NCBI RefSeq assembly: GCF_002259415.1
Contig: NZ_NPFY01000039.1
Location: forward strand, 1-64,000
Direction: 5' to 3'
Origin: Rhodococcus sp. 14-2470-1b
GTDB taxonomy: Bacteria; Actinomycetota; Actinomycetes; Mycobacteriales; Mycobacteriaceae
DNA length: 64,000 nt
Positions within the stretch are counted from its first letter, which is position 1, and every line of letters begins with the position of its first letter. The notes beneath the pieces are model-generated. The model made no database searches. It was not told the origin of the DNA and saw nothing but the letters and a program-made list of their open reading frames with translations. Positions 1 to 8,854 of this stretch are shown one piece after another. Both the position numbers and the translations under genes were made by a program.

Positions 1-1134
1 GCCCTCGGGGGTGTAGCGCAAGATTCCTGGGTGCTGATCCTGGTCCGCTTCATCACCGGCGCTACCGCCGGGTTCATGACCCCCGCAGGGTTCAGCCTCT
101 TGACCTCCACGTTTCCCGAGGGACCGCTCCGCAACAAAGCCCTCGCGATCTACGGGGCCATCGGCGCATCCGGATTCCTCCTCGGTGTGGTCCTGGGCGG
201 TGTCCTGACGTCGTTGGACTGGCGGTTGGTGTTCTTCGCACCGGCCGCGCTCGGACTGGGATTCTTGGTTGCCGGATGGACATTCATCTCACGCGATCCA
301 TCGAGACCCGAGTCGGCAACAAGTGAACGTGGACAGTTCGATCTCGCCGGCGGGCTGACGCTGACCGCGGCGATGGTCAGCGTGGTTTTCGGAATCGTCA
401 CGGTCGGGGAAGATGCGTCGAACCCCCTGGGTCCGATCGCGTTCGGAGTGGCATCGATATTCGCCGGCGTCTTCGCCGTCATCGAACGCCGCGCGTCCGA
501 TCCGTTGATCCCGGCCGGAGTGGTGACTACGGGCCTGCTGCCGTGGGCGAGTTCGATCGGCTTGTTGTTCATCGGCGCATTCTTCGCCTGGCAGTTCGTG
601 CTGACGCTGTACCTGCAGGAACTCCTTGGTTGGACACCTTTGCAGACGGGCTTGGCGTTCTCGGCAATGGGAATCGAATTGCTCATCGCCCCGTTCTTGA
701 CACCAAGGTTGGTCGAACGATTCGGCAACGTCGCTGTGATGGTGACAGGGCTCGGCGCTGTCGCGGTCGGATTCGCGCTCACGCTTCGCTTGGATGCGAA
801 TTCAGGATTCTTCGACCTTCTGCCGTCGCTCCTGCTGTTGGGTGTGGCGTTCGCGTTCATCTACGGTCCGCTGACAGCTGCAGCGGTGGAAGGAGTGGAC
901 GAGAGCGAACACGGCGTTGCCGGCGGAATCGTCTACACGGGCTTTCAGTTCGGTGCTGCTCTGGGAGTGTCCACTGTGACGATCGTTCTCGTCGGAGTCG
1001 ATCCTGGCCTAGCTCAACTCGAGGACTACCAACGGGCTCTCATCGTTCCCTCTGCGGCCGCCGGGCTCGCCCTCCTAATCGGGCTGTTGCTGTCGGTTCG
1101 TCAACGGACGCGTTCGACCCGGGTCGCAGACTGA
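1..1134 (+). CDS. MFS drug exporter, DHA2/EmrB-QacA type (5'-truncated by window edge)
   Basis: The frame is open from base 1, so the gene begins outside the window; the visible part starts near TM4 of a 12-14 TM exporter. The segment LVRFITGATAGFMTPAG corresponds to the TM4-TM5 region with its conserved Arg, and LTSLDWRLVFF to the loop before TM6 typical of EmrB/QacA proteins. About ten hydrophobic helices follow and the protein ends in a basic tail. The family uses the proton gradient to expel drugs or metabolites across the inner membrane. Its TGA overlaps the ATG of the next gene (ATGA), so the two are probably translated together. The substrate cannot be told from sequence. Confidence 0.9.
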   Translation, partial: ALGGVAQDSWVLILVRFITGATAGFMTPAGFSLLTSTFPEGPLRNKALAIYGAIGASGFLLGVVLGGVLTSLDWRLVFFAPAALGLGFLVAGWTFISRDPSRPESATSERGQFDLAGGLTLTAAMVSVVFGIVTVGEDASNPLGPIAFGVASIFAGVFAVIERRASDPLIPAGVVTTGLLPWASSIGLLFIGAFFAWQFVLTLYLQELLGWTPLQTGLAFSAMGIELLIAPFLTPRLVERFGNVAVMVTGLGAVAVGFALTLRLDANSGFFDLLPSLLLLGVAFAFIYGPLTAAAVEGVDESEHGVAGGIVYTGFQFGAALGVSTVTIVLVGVDPGLAQLEDYQRALIVPSAAAGLALLIGLLLSVRQRTRSTRVAD

Positions 1135-1640
1135 TGGCCCGGCTCGTGCCCTATCGCCAACTCGCGGACGACGCCGCGACGATAATCGGTAGCACCGTCT
1201 ATGCCACGATGACCACCGTCGACAAGCTCGGCCGCCCCAGGTCGCGGGTCCTCATCGCGGTGTGGGAACTCGACCGGGCGGATCCGGTCGGTTGGCTGGC
1301 AACACACAAGACACCGGTGAAAGCGGCGCACCTCGCACGAAATCCGCATGTGTCGACCTCCTACTGGACTCCCCGGCAGAACGTCGTCACCATCGACAGC
1401 GTCGCGGCGTGGGTCGACGATGCCGAGACCGCCGACCACGTCTGGAACCTGTATAGGTCGGGATCTCCGCGCGGAAACGGGTACGACCCGGGCCAGTACT
1501 GGATGGGCCCGAGTGACCCGAAGTTCCACGTTCTGCGCTTGGATCCCTGGCGCATCCAAGTGCTCACCGCGAGTGAGCTGGCCGGTGGCCTCCCGTACCG
1601 GCAAGCCCGCCTAGAGAAGCCCTCGACCGCGAAGACTTGA
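1134..1640 (+). CDS. PNPOx-like flavin/F420-binding split-barrel protein
   Basis: 168 residues. The region STVYATMTTVDKLGRPRSR is the first strand pair of the pyridoxamine 5'-phosphate oxidase-like split barrel, and the C-terminal FHVLRLDPWRIQVL matches the end of the stress-protein-26 type of this fold. Such proteins bind FMN, F420 or heme and reduce or bind small cofactors; the true reaction is unknown here. The start overlaps the stop of the upstream exporter by four bases, which suggests an operon in which exporter and oxidoreductase handle the same compound (inference). Confidence 0.85.
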   Translation: MARLVPYRQLADDAATIIGSTVYATMTTVDKLGRPRSRVLIAVWELDRADPVGWLATHKTPVKAAHLARNPHVSTSYWTPRQNVVTIDSVAAWVDDAETADHVWNLYRSGSPRGNGYDPGQYWMGPSDPKFHVLRLDPWRIQVLTASELAGGLPYRQARLEKPSTAKT

Positions 1641-1788
1641 CCCTCCTAGGCAGAGGGTTCGGCGTCGCAGGATCCGGCCTTCCCGCGAAGGTCGGCGTCT
1701 GGTCAGTGGCATTCACAGCATTGAAGGGGGATCTCGACGTAACGGATCGAACACATCAATAGTGAGCCATCGGCGGTCCCGGTGTCCC

Positions 1789-2364
1789 TCACTCGAGGGA
1801 ATCGCCGACCTGAAACTGCCCGCTACGCAACAGATCAGGAGTCAGTGCCAAGCCAGTGTGGTTGACGATCATCGCCAAGTAGACCTCCAACGTGTGGTAC
1901 CCGCCGTCGGGCATCGGGTCGTCGCTGTCGGGGTCGGCACCGACTGCACGCATGCGATCGCGCCAGGGACTGTCGGGGGCATCGAAGCCAGGCCCGTCCT
2001 TCAGTGCTGCATCGAACATCGCCGTTCGCACGCCATCGACCCACTGGGCAAAATTGCTGTGACCAACTTGAGTGGCAAAAGTGAGGACCTCGCCACCGAC
2101 CGACAATGGTGCCATTACGTCATCGGACAATCCTGCCACGGACGGTGCGATCGCCAGAACCCAATCGCCGACCTGCGCCACACCGACGACCTCGACATCG
2201 GCGTTGACACCTTCCAAACCGGTCACGGTGCCCGTCGTCGATGTGGTCATTGCATCGAGTACCGCGTCCGCCTCGTCATGACGGACAAACGTGAACGACA
2301 CACCCGTATGCACCCATTCGTATTCGTTGGGGATCCAGGTGAACTCTTCCCACGTCGCAGTCAT
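1789..2364 (-). CDS. DUF6461-like hypothetical protein
   Basis: About 191 residues from MTATWEEF; an in-frame ATG lies six codons earlier. The protein is acidic and soluble, with no signal peptide or membrane helix. The C-terminal segment HTGLALTPDLLRSG resembles LTGIPITLDLLRQS in the protein encoded at 17.0-17.8 kb, and both share a middle WV.G / WVDG region, so I take the two as members of one family (DUF6461-like, widespread in actinobacteria as single genes of unknown role). It stands alone between a convergent PNPOx gene and a palindromic repeat. Confidence 0.6.
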   Translation of the reverse strand: MTATWEEFTWIPNEYEWVHTGVSFTFVRHDEADAVLDAMTTSTTGTVTGLEGVNADVEVVGVAQVGDWVLAIAPSVAGLSDDVMAPLSVGGEVLTFATQVGHSNFAQWVDGVRTAMFDAALKDGPGFDAPDSPWRDRMRAVGADPDSDDPMPDGGYHTLEVYLAMIVNHTGLALTPDLLRSGQFQVGDSLE

Positions 2365-2500
2365 AGCCCAATCCTCATACACCCGGACCTCGCAGCTTTC
2401 ATTGATGCGCCGGCACCCTGGACCGTGACTACGGAACGGGCAGACCCACCGGCTCAGACCAGAATCATTTCGGGATTGCCCCGGCTGTGAGCGGGTGAGC

Positions 2501-2568
2501 TATACGGCCAGTCCCGATACGCGGGGTTCCGGTAAGCGTCTGCATTTGTTGTGCCGCAACATTCTCGG
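2501..2568. repeat. Palindromic repeat, copy A
   Basis: Diverged copy of an approximately 70-bp element seen eight times in the window. The consensus core is ATATGCAG, then GG, the palindrome TTACCGGTAA, four bases and CTGCATAT. Outer arms pair imperfectly (TACGGCCAG against CTGTGCCGCA). This copy has CCGGTAA intact but a weakened inner arm. With copy B it brackets the GNAT gene. Confidence 0.75.
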
Positions 2569-2650
2569 TGATGACGAGGTGTGCCCTGCACAACCTCGAA
2601 TCGGTGTCACGGAGCAGGTGCGCGCCGGTCGCCCGCCGGGTTCAGGCTAT

Positions 2651-3244
2651 TCAGCTTGCGATCGAATCTCCCCGGATCAGGCTGTGCACATGCATGTTAT
2701 GCCAGCCGTCTGCGTGACGTGCTGACATACGACGAGTGCCTTCGACTTGAAATCCGGCTTTACCTGCGACGCGGCACGAAGCGACATTGTCGACCGAATG
2801 TTCGAGCTCGAGGCGATTGAACGTCATGTCATCGAAAGCCCATCGCGACAACGCTATTACCGAGTTGGAGCACACTCCGTGCCCACGTGCCGGAACGGTC
2901 ATCCAGTACACCAGCTCGGCTGTTCCGTCGTACAGATCGATACCTTTCAACCCGATTCGCCCGAGTAGAAGGTCCGAAGATGGATCGACCACAGCCCAAT
3001 GGGCTCCGGATTCTTTGTGCCACTCGGACTGCCACCCTTCGATCCATCCTGCTGCTTCCTCCACGGAATCTGGGCGCCGGACGTGCCATCGTTGAATGAG
3101 TGGGTCCTTGAAAGCTTCCACCACCGCTGCCGCATCGCCACCATTCCACGGCCGCAGCAAAATTGACCGTGACACCTCGATGACGGGTTGCTCAGCGTCG
3201 ACGAAAGATCCCTCGGGAATCGTGGGTTCGATCAGAATGGGCAC
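2651..3244 (-). CDS. GNAT-family N-acetyltransferase (RimJ/RimL type)
   Basis: 197 residues from a GTG at 3244 (VPILIEPT). A longer frame back to 3316 exists, but those 24 codons come from the adjacent palindromic repeat, so I reject it. Features: ILLRPWNGGDAAAVVEAF start strand, LLLGRIGLKGIDL beta bulge, ARGHGVCSNSVIALSRWAF corresponding to the acetyl-CoA loop (R/QxxGxG/A), and VDNVASCRVAGKAGFQVEGT, the conserved N-x-x-S motif of RimJ-like enzymes. It would acetylate an amino group of an unknown substrate. It is bracketed by two copies of the repeat, so it forms a discrete unit. Confidence 0.85.
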   Translation of the reverse strand: MPILIEPTIPEGSFVDAEQPVIEVSRSILLRPWNGGDAAAVVEAFKDPLIQRWHVRRPDSVEEAAGWIEGWQSEWHKESGAHWAVVDPSSDLLLGRIGLKGIDLYDGTAELVYWMTVPARGHGVCSNSVIALSRWAFDDMTFNRLELEHSVDNVASCRVAGKAGFQVEGTRRMSARHADGWHNMHVHSLIRGDSIAS

Positions 3245-3271
3245 GAGTCCATTCTTACAGGTCGGACTTCG

Positions 3272-3340
3272 ATACGACCAGTCTCGATATGCAGGGTTAC
3301 CGATAAACCTCTGCATATGCTGTGCCGCTTCAATTTTCGC
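3272..3340. repeat. Palindromic repeat, copy B
   Basis: Good copy: TACGACCAGTCTCGATATGC, then GGTTACCGATAA and CTCTGCATATGCTGTGCCG. The inner arms ATATGCAG/CTGCATAT are intact; the central palindrome has one change (CCGATAA). Read on the minus strand it supplies a spurious ATG to the GNAT gene. Confidence 0.85.
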
Positions 3341-3368
3341 GCCTCACGAAGCGTGAGCTGTCAACCCG

Positions 3369-3938
3369 CTACTGCAGCAACGTCGGGTGCGGTCCCCGGA
3401 GCCGTCGCCGATCTTCGTCTTCGACGTCCGTGGCCCATATTTCCAACAGATAGGTTTCTTCCGTGGCGGGTTCGTGGTCCTCACGAAGGACTTCCATCGT
3501 CAGCTTTCGGTTGCGCTCGTAGGCGCGCACTCGATAGAACCCAGGCCCTTTCGCTGTGACGGACGATGGGAACACGCCCGAGCCGTCGGCGGAGAAGGGG
3601 TAATACTCGCCCGACGCAGGCATCGTGTATCCGCTGAGGGCGCGGAATCCGATCTCCTCCAGAGTGTCCCAGGTGCCCGGTGCGAGCGCGGATGGTTCGT
3701 CGTCGAGCACGCGGATCGTGAGGTCGACTTTGCCCCGTATCGCACCGGTCGAGACAGTCACGACCCCTGGCGCAGCGGTGAGCAGGTCGAAACCGTTGGG
3801 CGGGTCCGGGGGCGGGAGATAGTCGTCGACATCTTCCGCCCCCGGTTCCACGTCGGGATACGCTGGATCGGACGCGGGGTCGTCTACCAGGCAGATCGAC
3901 CTGTACACGGTTGTGACCGTTCCGCGCATTTGGAGCAT
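3369..3938 (-). CDS. Hypothetical protein related to the N-terminal domain of the 61.7-62.8 kb protein
   Basis: 189 residues, acidic, no signal peptide. Residues about 120-170 (GPGFYRVRAYERNRKL, then EETYLLEIWAT) resemble AAGAYHVRAHARGRDT and EDYLFQFWPT in the N-terminal half of the protein at 61716-62831, so they share a domain. Both are stand-alone minus-strand genes close to copies of the palindromic repeat. The function is unknown; a beta-rich binding domain is my impression only. Confidence 0.6.
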   Translation of the reverse strand: MLQMRGTVTTVYRSICLVDDPASDPAYPDVEPGAEDVDDYLPPPDPPNGFDLLTAAPGVVTVSTGAIRGKVDLTIRVLDDEPSALAPGTWDTLEEIGFRALSGYTMPASGEYYPFSADGSGVFPSSVTAKGPGFYRVRAYERNRKLTMEVLREDHEPATEETYLLEIWATDVEDEDRRRLRGPHPTLLQ

Positions 3939-4043
3939 CTTTTGGTTCCGTCCCCGTCAGAAGCTTGCTATCAGGTGTCTGGTCCTTCGAGCTGTAGAAA
4001 GCGTTCGAGGTCGATCGACATGCTCGCGGCGGTGTTCAGTTAC

Positions 4044-4295
4044 CTAGTCCCCGTGAGAGGTCAAACCTTCCCCTGGGGCTGCCTCTTCAGTGTCGGTTGC
4101 GAGAAGCCCGTCGTCGACCGTGTTGGAATCGGGCAGAGAGTCTTCGATCAGCTCACGGGCCGATGTTGGTTCATCGCCGTCGATGGTTGGTTCTTCTAGG
4201 CCGGTGTCGTAGTCGTCGGTTGGGTGGTTTCGATCGTTCACGGTGGTGGTCTCCAAGTCGGTTCGTGTGTCTGACGTATCCAAGTCACAAGTCAT
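4044..4295 (-). CDS. Small acidic protein, translationally coupled to HxlR gene
   Basis: 83 residues starting MTCDLDTSDTRTDLETTT, very rich in Asp, Glu and Thr, with no hydrophobic core, so probably disordered. Its ATG overlaps the TGA of the upstream HxlR gene as ATGA, which is the main reason to believe it. I recognise no family. It could be a DNA-mimic or antirepressor-like partner of the regulator, but that is a guess from acidity and position. Confidence 0.4.
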   Translation of the reverse strand: MTCDLDTSDTRTDLETTTVNDRNHPTDDYDTGLEEPTIDGDEPTSARELIEDSLPDSNTVDDGLLATDTEEAAPGEGLTSHGD

Positions 4296-4681
4296 CGTCC
4301 ATGCTCCTGCCGCCCCGTCGGCAGAAAGCGCTGTGTCTCGGTTGTCAGACCGATGATGTGTTCTGCGTGTTCTTCGCCCCAATCACCGAGCGCCCGTAGC
4401 GCATCGTTGAGGCTTTGTCCCAGATCGGTCAGCGAGTACTCGACTCGAGGCGGTACCTCTGCGAACACTTCACGGTGAACGATGCCGTGCGACTCGAGTT
4501 CTCGGAGCTGCTGAGTCAAGACTTTTTCGCTCACGCCACCGATCGATCGGCGCAGTTCGCCGTGGCGCTTCGCACCATCGTGGAGCTGCCACAAAATCAA
4601 CGGCTTCCATTTCCCGCCGACCACAGAGACGGCCGCATCCAGGCCGCATGAGTATTTGGTCCCCGCGAAAGCTGCTGCCAT
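4292..4681 (-). CDS. HxlR-family winged-helix transcriptional regulator
   Basis: 129 residues. The signature CGLDAAVSVVGGKWKPLILW with the N-terminal Cys is classic HxlR, followed by a winged helix (RHGELRRSIGGVSEKVLTQQ) and PRVEYSLTDLGQSL. These small dimers often sense electrophiles or redox state through the Cys. It is divergent from the reductase gene at 4764; the 82-bp gap between starts is where it probably acts. A small acidic ORF follows with a four-base overlap. Confidence 0.92.
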   Translation of the reverse strand: MAAAFAGTKYSCGLDAAVSVVGGKWKPLILWQLHDGAKRHGELRRSIGGVSEKVLTQQLRELESHGIVHREVFAEVPPRVEYSLTDLGQSLNDALRALGDWGEEHAEHIIGLTTETQRFLPTGRQEHGR

Positions 4682-4763
4682 GGCGCAATACTGCCATTGA
4701 GGTGGCTACCGCACTTCAAAGTGGGTACTTGTGGGCGAGGTTGCAACCACCGACTCTGATGGT

Positions 4764-5609
4764 ATGAAAATTTCCGTCCTCGGACTCGGACACATGGGCA
4801 CCGCGATCGCCACTCACCTGATCGGCGAGGGCCACCAGGTGACCGTCTGGAACCGCACACCCTCACGGGCAACGCCATTTATCGGCCGCGCGATTCTCGC
4901 GGCCGACCCGGCAGAAGCCGTTGCCAGTGCGGACCTTGTCATCGTCTCGACCCTCGACAACAGTGCAGCGCGAGACATTCTTGTCTCGGCAAGCGCGGCA
5001 GTCCTCGGATCGCTGGTAGTCAACCTCAGCTCGGATACCCCCGCCAGTGCTCGAGCTTTGTGCCGGTGGGGCCATGAGCACGGGGTTCGCTACTTGGCCG
5101 GGGTGATGGTGACGCCGTCGACGATCGTGGGTCAGAGTGGATCAAGCATGCTCGTCGCGGGAGATGAAGCTGATCTCGACGCGGCGCTGCCGGTGTTGGC
5201 CGCCATTGCCCCCGACGTGGCTGTGCTGGGTAGTCGACATGAGCTTCCTGCGTCGTTCGACACGGCACTGTTGGGCGTGTTCTGGACGACCCTCGCGGCC
5301 TGGGCGCATGGCACTGCAATGGCGAAGGCTCACGGAATCGACGGCCGGTCGATCGCGGCGCAGATGGCAGCAATGGTGCGCTTGGCTGCGGACGTCGGCC
5401 CTGGTTTCGCGCGCGACGCCGATAGTGGAACGTATCCAGCGGAGACGTCGACCATCATGTCCGCTGTAACGACGATGCAGCACGTGATCGCCGCATCGAT
5501 GGACGCCGGCGTGGACCCGTCGCTCCCCGCGGCCGTGACAGCGCTTTTCGAACATGCGGCGAGCGGACATGAAGCGGAATCACCTTCTCGAGTGACCGAG
5601 GCAATGTGA
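4764..5609 (+). CDS. NAD(P)-dependent reductase, beta-HAD / imine-reductase-like
   Basis: 281 residues from the ATG of MKISVLGLGHMGTAIA; a GTG 33 bases earlier is possible but the Rossmann strand begins at the ATG. GLGHMG is the dinucleotide loop and VWNRTPSRA, with Arg after the second strand, suggests NADP(H). The second half is helical, as in 6-phosphogluconate dehydrogenase relatives and imine reductases. The catalytic Lys of true beta-hydroxyacid dehydrogenases is not evident (SSDTPASARAL replaces the substrate motif), which favours the IRED-like branch. It is divergent from the HxlR regulator, a common arrangement for an inducible detoxifying reductase (inference). Confidence 0.85.
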   Translation: MKISVLGLGHMGTAIATHLIGEGHQVTVWNRTPSRATPFIGRAILAADPAEAVASADLVIVSTLDNSAARDILVSASAAVLGSLVVNLSSDTPASARALCRWGHEHGVRYLAGVMVTPSTIVGQSGSSMLVAGDEADLDAALPVLAAIAPDVAVLGSRHELPASFDTALLGVFWTTLAAWAHGTAMAKAHGIDGRSIAAQMAAMVRLAADVGPGFARDADSGTYPAETSTIMSAVTTMQHVIAASMDAGVDPSLPAAVTALFEHAASGHEAESPSRVTEAM

Positions 5610-5945
5610 CTTGGTGCAGAGTGGATGTCGCAGCACATCAAGCTATCAATACGACCAGTCTTGATATGCAGCGTTACCGGTAGTGGCTCAAAAGCCCTGT
5701 TGCGCATAGTAAGTCGAGTACACTTAACGCGCTGTTTTCGGTGCGACCCCGCTCTGACTGAAAACTGCAACACGTTCCGGCCGAGTCGTGTCGGTGGCAA
5801 GTCCGCGCGGCGCGCCACTGGCGGGAAAAAAATTGGTTGTTGCATGGAACTTGGTGATCCGGAAACACCTGGTGTAGCCCAGAAATGCTCGTATCCTGAC
5901 GCTACGTGTATCCATGCATTTCGTTAGCGCGGGAGTCTAACCATC
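5610..5945. other. Intergenic region with repeat copy C
   Basis: 336 bp without a convincing gene. It holds a partial copy of the palindromic repeat near its left end and then AT-richer DNA leading to the start of the membrane-protein gene at 5946, so it probably contains that gene's promoter; I cannot place the promoter precisely. Confidence 0.5.
5648..5683. repeat. Palindromic repeat, copy C (partial)
   Basis: Left half only: ATACGACCAGTCTTGATATG, then CAGCGTTACCGGTAG; the right arm CTGCATAT is absent. It sits just after the reductase stop codon. Confidence 0.75.
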
Positions 5946-7310
5946 ATGGCCGATGACGAAAAGAAGAAGACCTCACTCGAATCAGCTACCGCGCTGGCGG
6001 AGAGCATCACGAAATTCCTCGCGGCCACCAAAAGCGCGGAAAACGAATCGACTTCAGAGGCACCGCCAACCGAGGCCGCCGACGCCGCCGCGTGGGTCCG
6101 CAAAAAGTACGACTCCATGATCAAGTGGATGCTCGGCGTCTTCGCCAGCATCGGGTTGCTCATCTTCGGCTCGGTCCCGTTCTTGGGTGTGGCAGGAAAC
6201 ACCCTTCAGTGCTGGTCATATGTGGGTCTGGCCGTGGCAGGTGTCGGCCTCACCGTCATAATCTACGCCGCGACAGCAGGGTACGAACCACAAGACGCGA
6301 GCCTCGGCGAGCTGCAAAATACTTTTAAAACTCTGAAATGCGGTCGCACTGCTGCGCCAAATACTGACGGGAAGATGGAGTGTGATTGTGAGAAGCCCGA
6401 CGAATTAGAGGGTCGAGGATGGTCTTCGATTCGTACGTGGCTGGCGCACAGAGACTCAAGGTACAAGGCCAGCGCAGCGCTCAAAAAAACTTTGGAATGT
6501 TCAACGGAGGCGTTTGCTCATTTAGGTCCGAAGGTGAAGACGGTCGGTGGATTGATTCGAGTAATCGGCACACTCGAAACCGAATTGATGAGATGCGAAA
6601 TCGGCGATGCAGGTCTCGGCATCGTGGACCGAGCCGAAACCGATCCGCCCGTCACTGCGGCCGAACTCGTAAAAGATCAGAGTAAGGTCTTCCGAGATTC
6701 CGCGGAGGCCTACATTCGCGAGAGGAACGAGCAGCTGATCGCGGAAGTGAAAGCGATCAGCGACGTTCGATCGGCAACACCTGCGCTGCCGGGCGATGTG
6801 CTCGGGGCCTTGAACACTCAGATGGAGAAGCGAGCTGCTCTGCTCGTACCGGATGATGCGCTGGCTCTAGCCGACGGTGGAGAGGCGGCGGGACGGCGGG
6901 CAGCGTTGAGCTTCGCGCTCGATCGTTACCTCGATCATCGGGCACTTGTACTTCAGGAGTCTGCGGTCGCGCAGCTCAGGGGCAACTTTCGCAGATCCCG
7001 GACGTTATTGGTTGTTGGCGCACTCATCACAACGGCCGGCGGGGTGCTCTATGCCGGATCGTTAACCCAGGCTGCCGGCGCTGCCGACGCACCCGCAACG
7101 GGTACGTCCTATCCGGTCGTACAACTCACCGTGCCTAGGGGAACTGACAGCTGGGACAAGCTGGGCGATTGCCGGTTCCTTGAGACGACACCTCTTGAGT
7201 CGGTATCTGCATTCGAGTTGTCCGACACCAAGTTCGTCTTGGATGGACCGGGCTGCGCGGGCGAGGCGGTGGAATTGAAGGTCGGAGAATTCACTGCAGT
7301 TCCGTCGTGA
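5946..7310 (+). CDS. Membrane-anchored hypothetical protein
   Basis: 454 residues, ATG after GGGAG. A charged N-terminus (about 1-58) precedes two membrane helices at roughly 60-80 and 90-110 (MLGVFASIGLLIFGSVPFL; GLAVAGVGLTVIIYAATAG). A helical cytosolic region with several Cys around 125-145 follows, then a third helix near 345-365 (LLVVGALITTAGGVLYAG) and a C-terminal extracytoplasmic domain of about 85 residues with two Cys (GDCRF, GPGCAG) that could form a disulfide. I do not recognise a family. It stands alone and lacks enzymatic motifs; a sensor or surface role is possible. Confidence 0.75.
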   Translation: MADDEKKKTSLESATALAESITKFLAATKSAENESTSEAPPTEAADAAAWVRKKYDSMIKWMLGVFASIGLLIFGSVPFLGVAGNTLQCWSYVGLAVAGVGLTVIIYAATAGYEPQDASLGELQNTFKTLKCGRTAAPNTDGKMECDCEKPDELEGRGWSSIRTWLAHRDSRYKASAALKKTLECSTEAFAHLGPKVKTVGGLIRVIGTLETELMRCEIGDAGLGIVDRAETDPPVTAAELVKDQSKVFRDSAEAYIRERNEQLIAEVKAISDVRSATPALPGDVLGALNTQMEKRAALLVPDDALALADGGEAAGRRAALSFALDRYLDHRALVLQESAVAQLRGNFRRSRTLLVVGALITTAGGVLYAGSLTQAAGAADAPATGTSYPVVQLTVPRGTDSWDKLGDCRFLETTPLESVSAFELSDTKFVLDGPGCAGEAVELKVGEFTAVPS

Positions 7311-7505
7311 CGTCGAGTCGTTAGACACCGACCGCTCCCGAGGAGTCGAAGAGTGTAAGAGACTGGGAATTACGCTGGGAGGGTTGCGACCAACGGTTCG
7401 ATAAGGACACGGAGAATCATTACCGATAGCGCCCGGTAAAGTTGGAAAGCGTTGTCCGGCAGCTGTGTTCGTACTGATCCACGTACTGGACAGAACGGCG
7501 CGTCA

Positions 7506-7931
7506 TCATGCTTGGTCGGCCGACGGAGTTATGTGTGCGATTCCTTTCCATCCCCAATAGATTCGGTGTTTTGCGATGCGGGCACCATCGAGTTCCATGA
7601 CTTCGACGAGATCGAGTTGGTCACCATCGGGTGTCTGCCGGGGGTACTCCCAGATGAGGCGGTGTCCGTCGAACGCGTAGGTGCCGGCGCGGTGCAGCGA
7701 CGGCAATTTTTTCTCTTCGGGACGGCGACGGGTCGTTTCTGCGAGGAATTCGTCCAGTGCGATCCTGCCCTCGATTATACCCAAGGTCTGGTCGAGAAGT
7801 ACTGGCACCAAGGGGCTTTCGAGTGTCGCGTCATCGGTGTAGAGCAGCCCGAGGGCGGGTGCGTTGCGTTCGCTGATGCGTCTGTGCCACTCACGGAAGA
7901 CGTAGGCGGCTTGTTCTTCGGTTGCGGGCAC
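7506..7931 (-). CDS. SnoaL-like / NTF2-fold protein
   Basis: 141 residues. It begins with the helix EEQAAYVFREWHRRISERNA, then LYTDDATLESPL, GRIALDEFLAE and a sheet ending LDLVEVMELDGARIAKHRIY, the usual NTF2/SnoaL-like cone fold (polyketide cyclases, isomerases, stress proteins). It lies 29 bases after the (frameshifted) ArsR gene on the same strand, so the two formed an operon. A truncated remnant of the same gene is detectable near 19.13-19.18 kb, downstream of the intact ArsR copy. The substrate is unknown. Confidence 0.85.
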   Translation of the reverse strand: MPATEEQAAYVFREWHRRISERNAPALGLLYTDDATLESPLVPVLLDQTLGIIEGRIALDEFLAETTRRRPEEKKLPSLHRAGTYAFDGHRLIWEYPRQTPDGDQLDLVEVMELDGARIAKHRIYWGWKGIAHITPSADQA

Positions 7932-7960
7932 GTCGGGTTCCTATTCTGTAGAGCGGATGG

Positions 7961-8753
7961 TCAGAGGTTCGCAAGTCCGAGTCGTACTTCCAGTGCGCGG
8001 TGTCCTCGAGGGGTCAGTGAAATGGCGCGTTCGCGGGGTTTGCGGGTGATCCATTCTGCGTCGACGAACGTTCTGCAGATTTCGGCTCCGAGGGTGCCCG
8101 CGATGTGGTGGCGTTGTTCGGTCCAGTCGACGCAGGCTCGCAGCAGTGGGCGTCGGGATCGTGACTTCCGTACGGAATCGATGTCGACGCCGATGGTGGC
8201 GAGAACATCTTTGGCCTGTGGTCCGAGTTCGTAGGGGCAGTCGTCGCCGGTGCCGGCGGACAGGGGGTCGGTCTCGGCTCGGGCTGCATCTGCCCGGCCG
8301 TCGGTGCGGACTAGGGCCTTCGAGTCGAGGAGCGCCTCGGTGATGGTGACACCGAGTTTCCCGGCGATGTGGTCGTAGCAGGTTCTGCCTTGCCGGATGG
8401 CGTTTGCGCGGGTGCCTTGCCGCAGGCTGGTGATCTCGTACGGTTCGGCGATCAACGCCAGGGATTCCAAGGCGGCGGCGATCTCGGGTCCGGCGAGTGT
8501 GTAGTAGCGGTGTCGGCCGGTAGCGGCGACGCGCAGCAGGTTGCCGGTGACGAGTTTTTTTGAGGTGTCCGGATGCGGACTGAGCGCTGATACCGGCTTC
8601 GGTCGCCAGGACGCTCGCGGGCAATGCCCGACCGTCGGCAAGTGCCATCAAGATTCGTCCGCGGGCCGGGTCGGCGATCAGCGCGGCCACAGACGCGACG
8701 TCGGCGTCTCCGTAGCGGCTCGTATCGGCGGTGCGAGTATCGGAATTGCTCAT
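7961..8753 (-). pseudogene. ArsR-type winged-helix regulator, frameshifted
   Basis: The N-terminal frame (8753 to about 8560) encodes MSNSDTRTADTSRYGDAD, then the ArsR helix-turn-helix ending SAQSASGHLKK. The rest (TCYDHIAGKLGV to LEVRLGLANL) lies in another frame. The shift falls in a run of seven T at about 8553-8559, where the intact paralog at 19191-19985 reads GAGCTTCTTG. Apart from the shift the two are very similar. Full-length relatives are dimeric repressors with an effector domain after the DNA-binding part. Programmed slippage is not excluded, but an inactivating indel is simpler. Confidence 0.8.
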
Positions 8754-8854
8754 GTGTCCAGTCTGCGCCGTTATCGGTTCATCGTTCGGTGAAGTAATGC
8801 TGTGCAGCCTTATTCAACGATCGAACGCGAGTCGACCCGGGTGACGGAGTGTAG

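Noticed and set aside
2651-3316. The longer GNAT start at 3316.
   Set aside because: The extra 24 codons are encoded by the intergenic palindromic repeat (MQRFIGNPAYRDWSY), which gives the same peptide at other copies without any gene attached.
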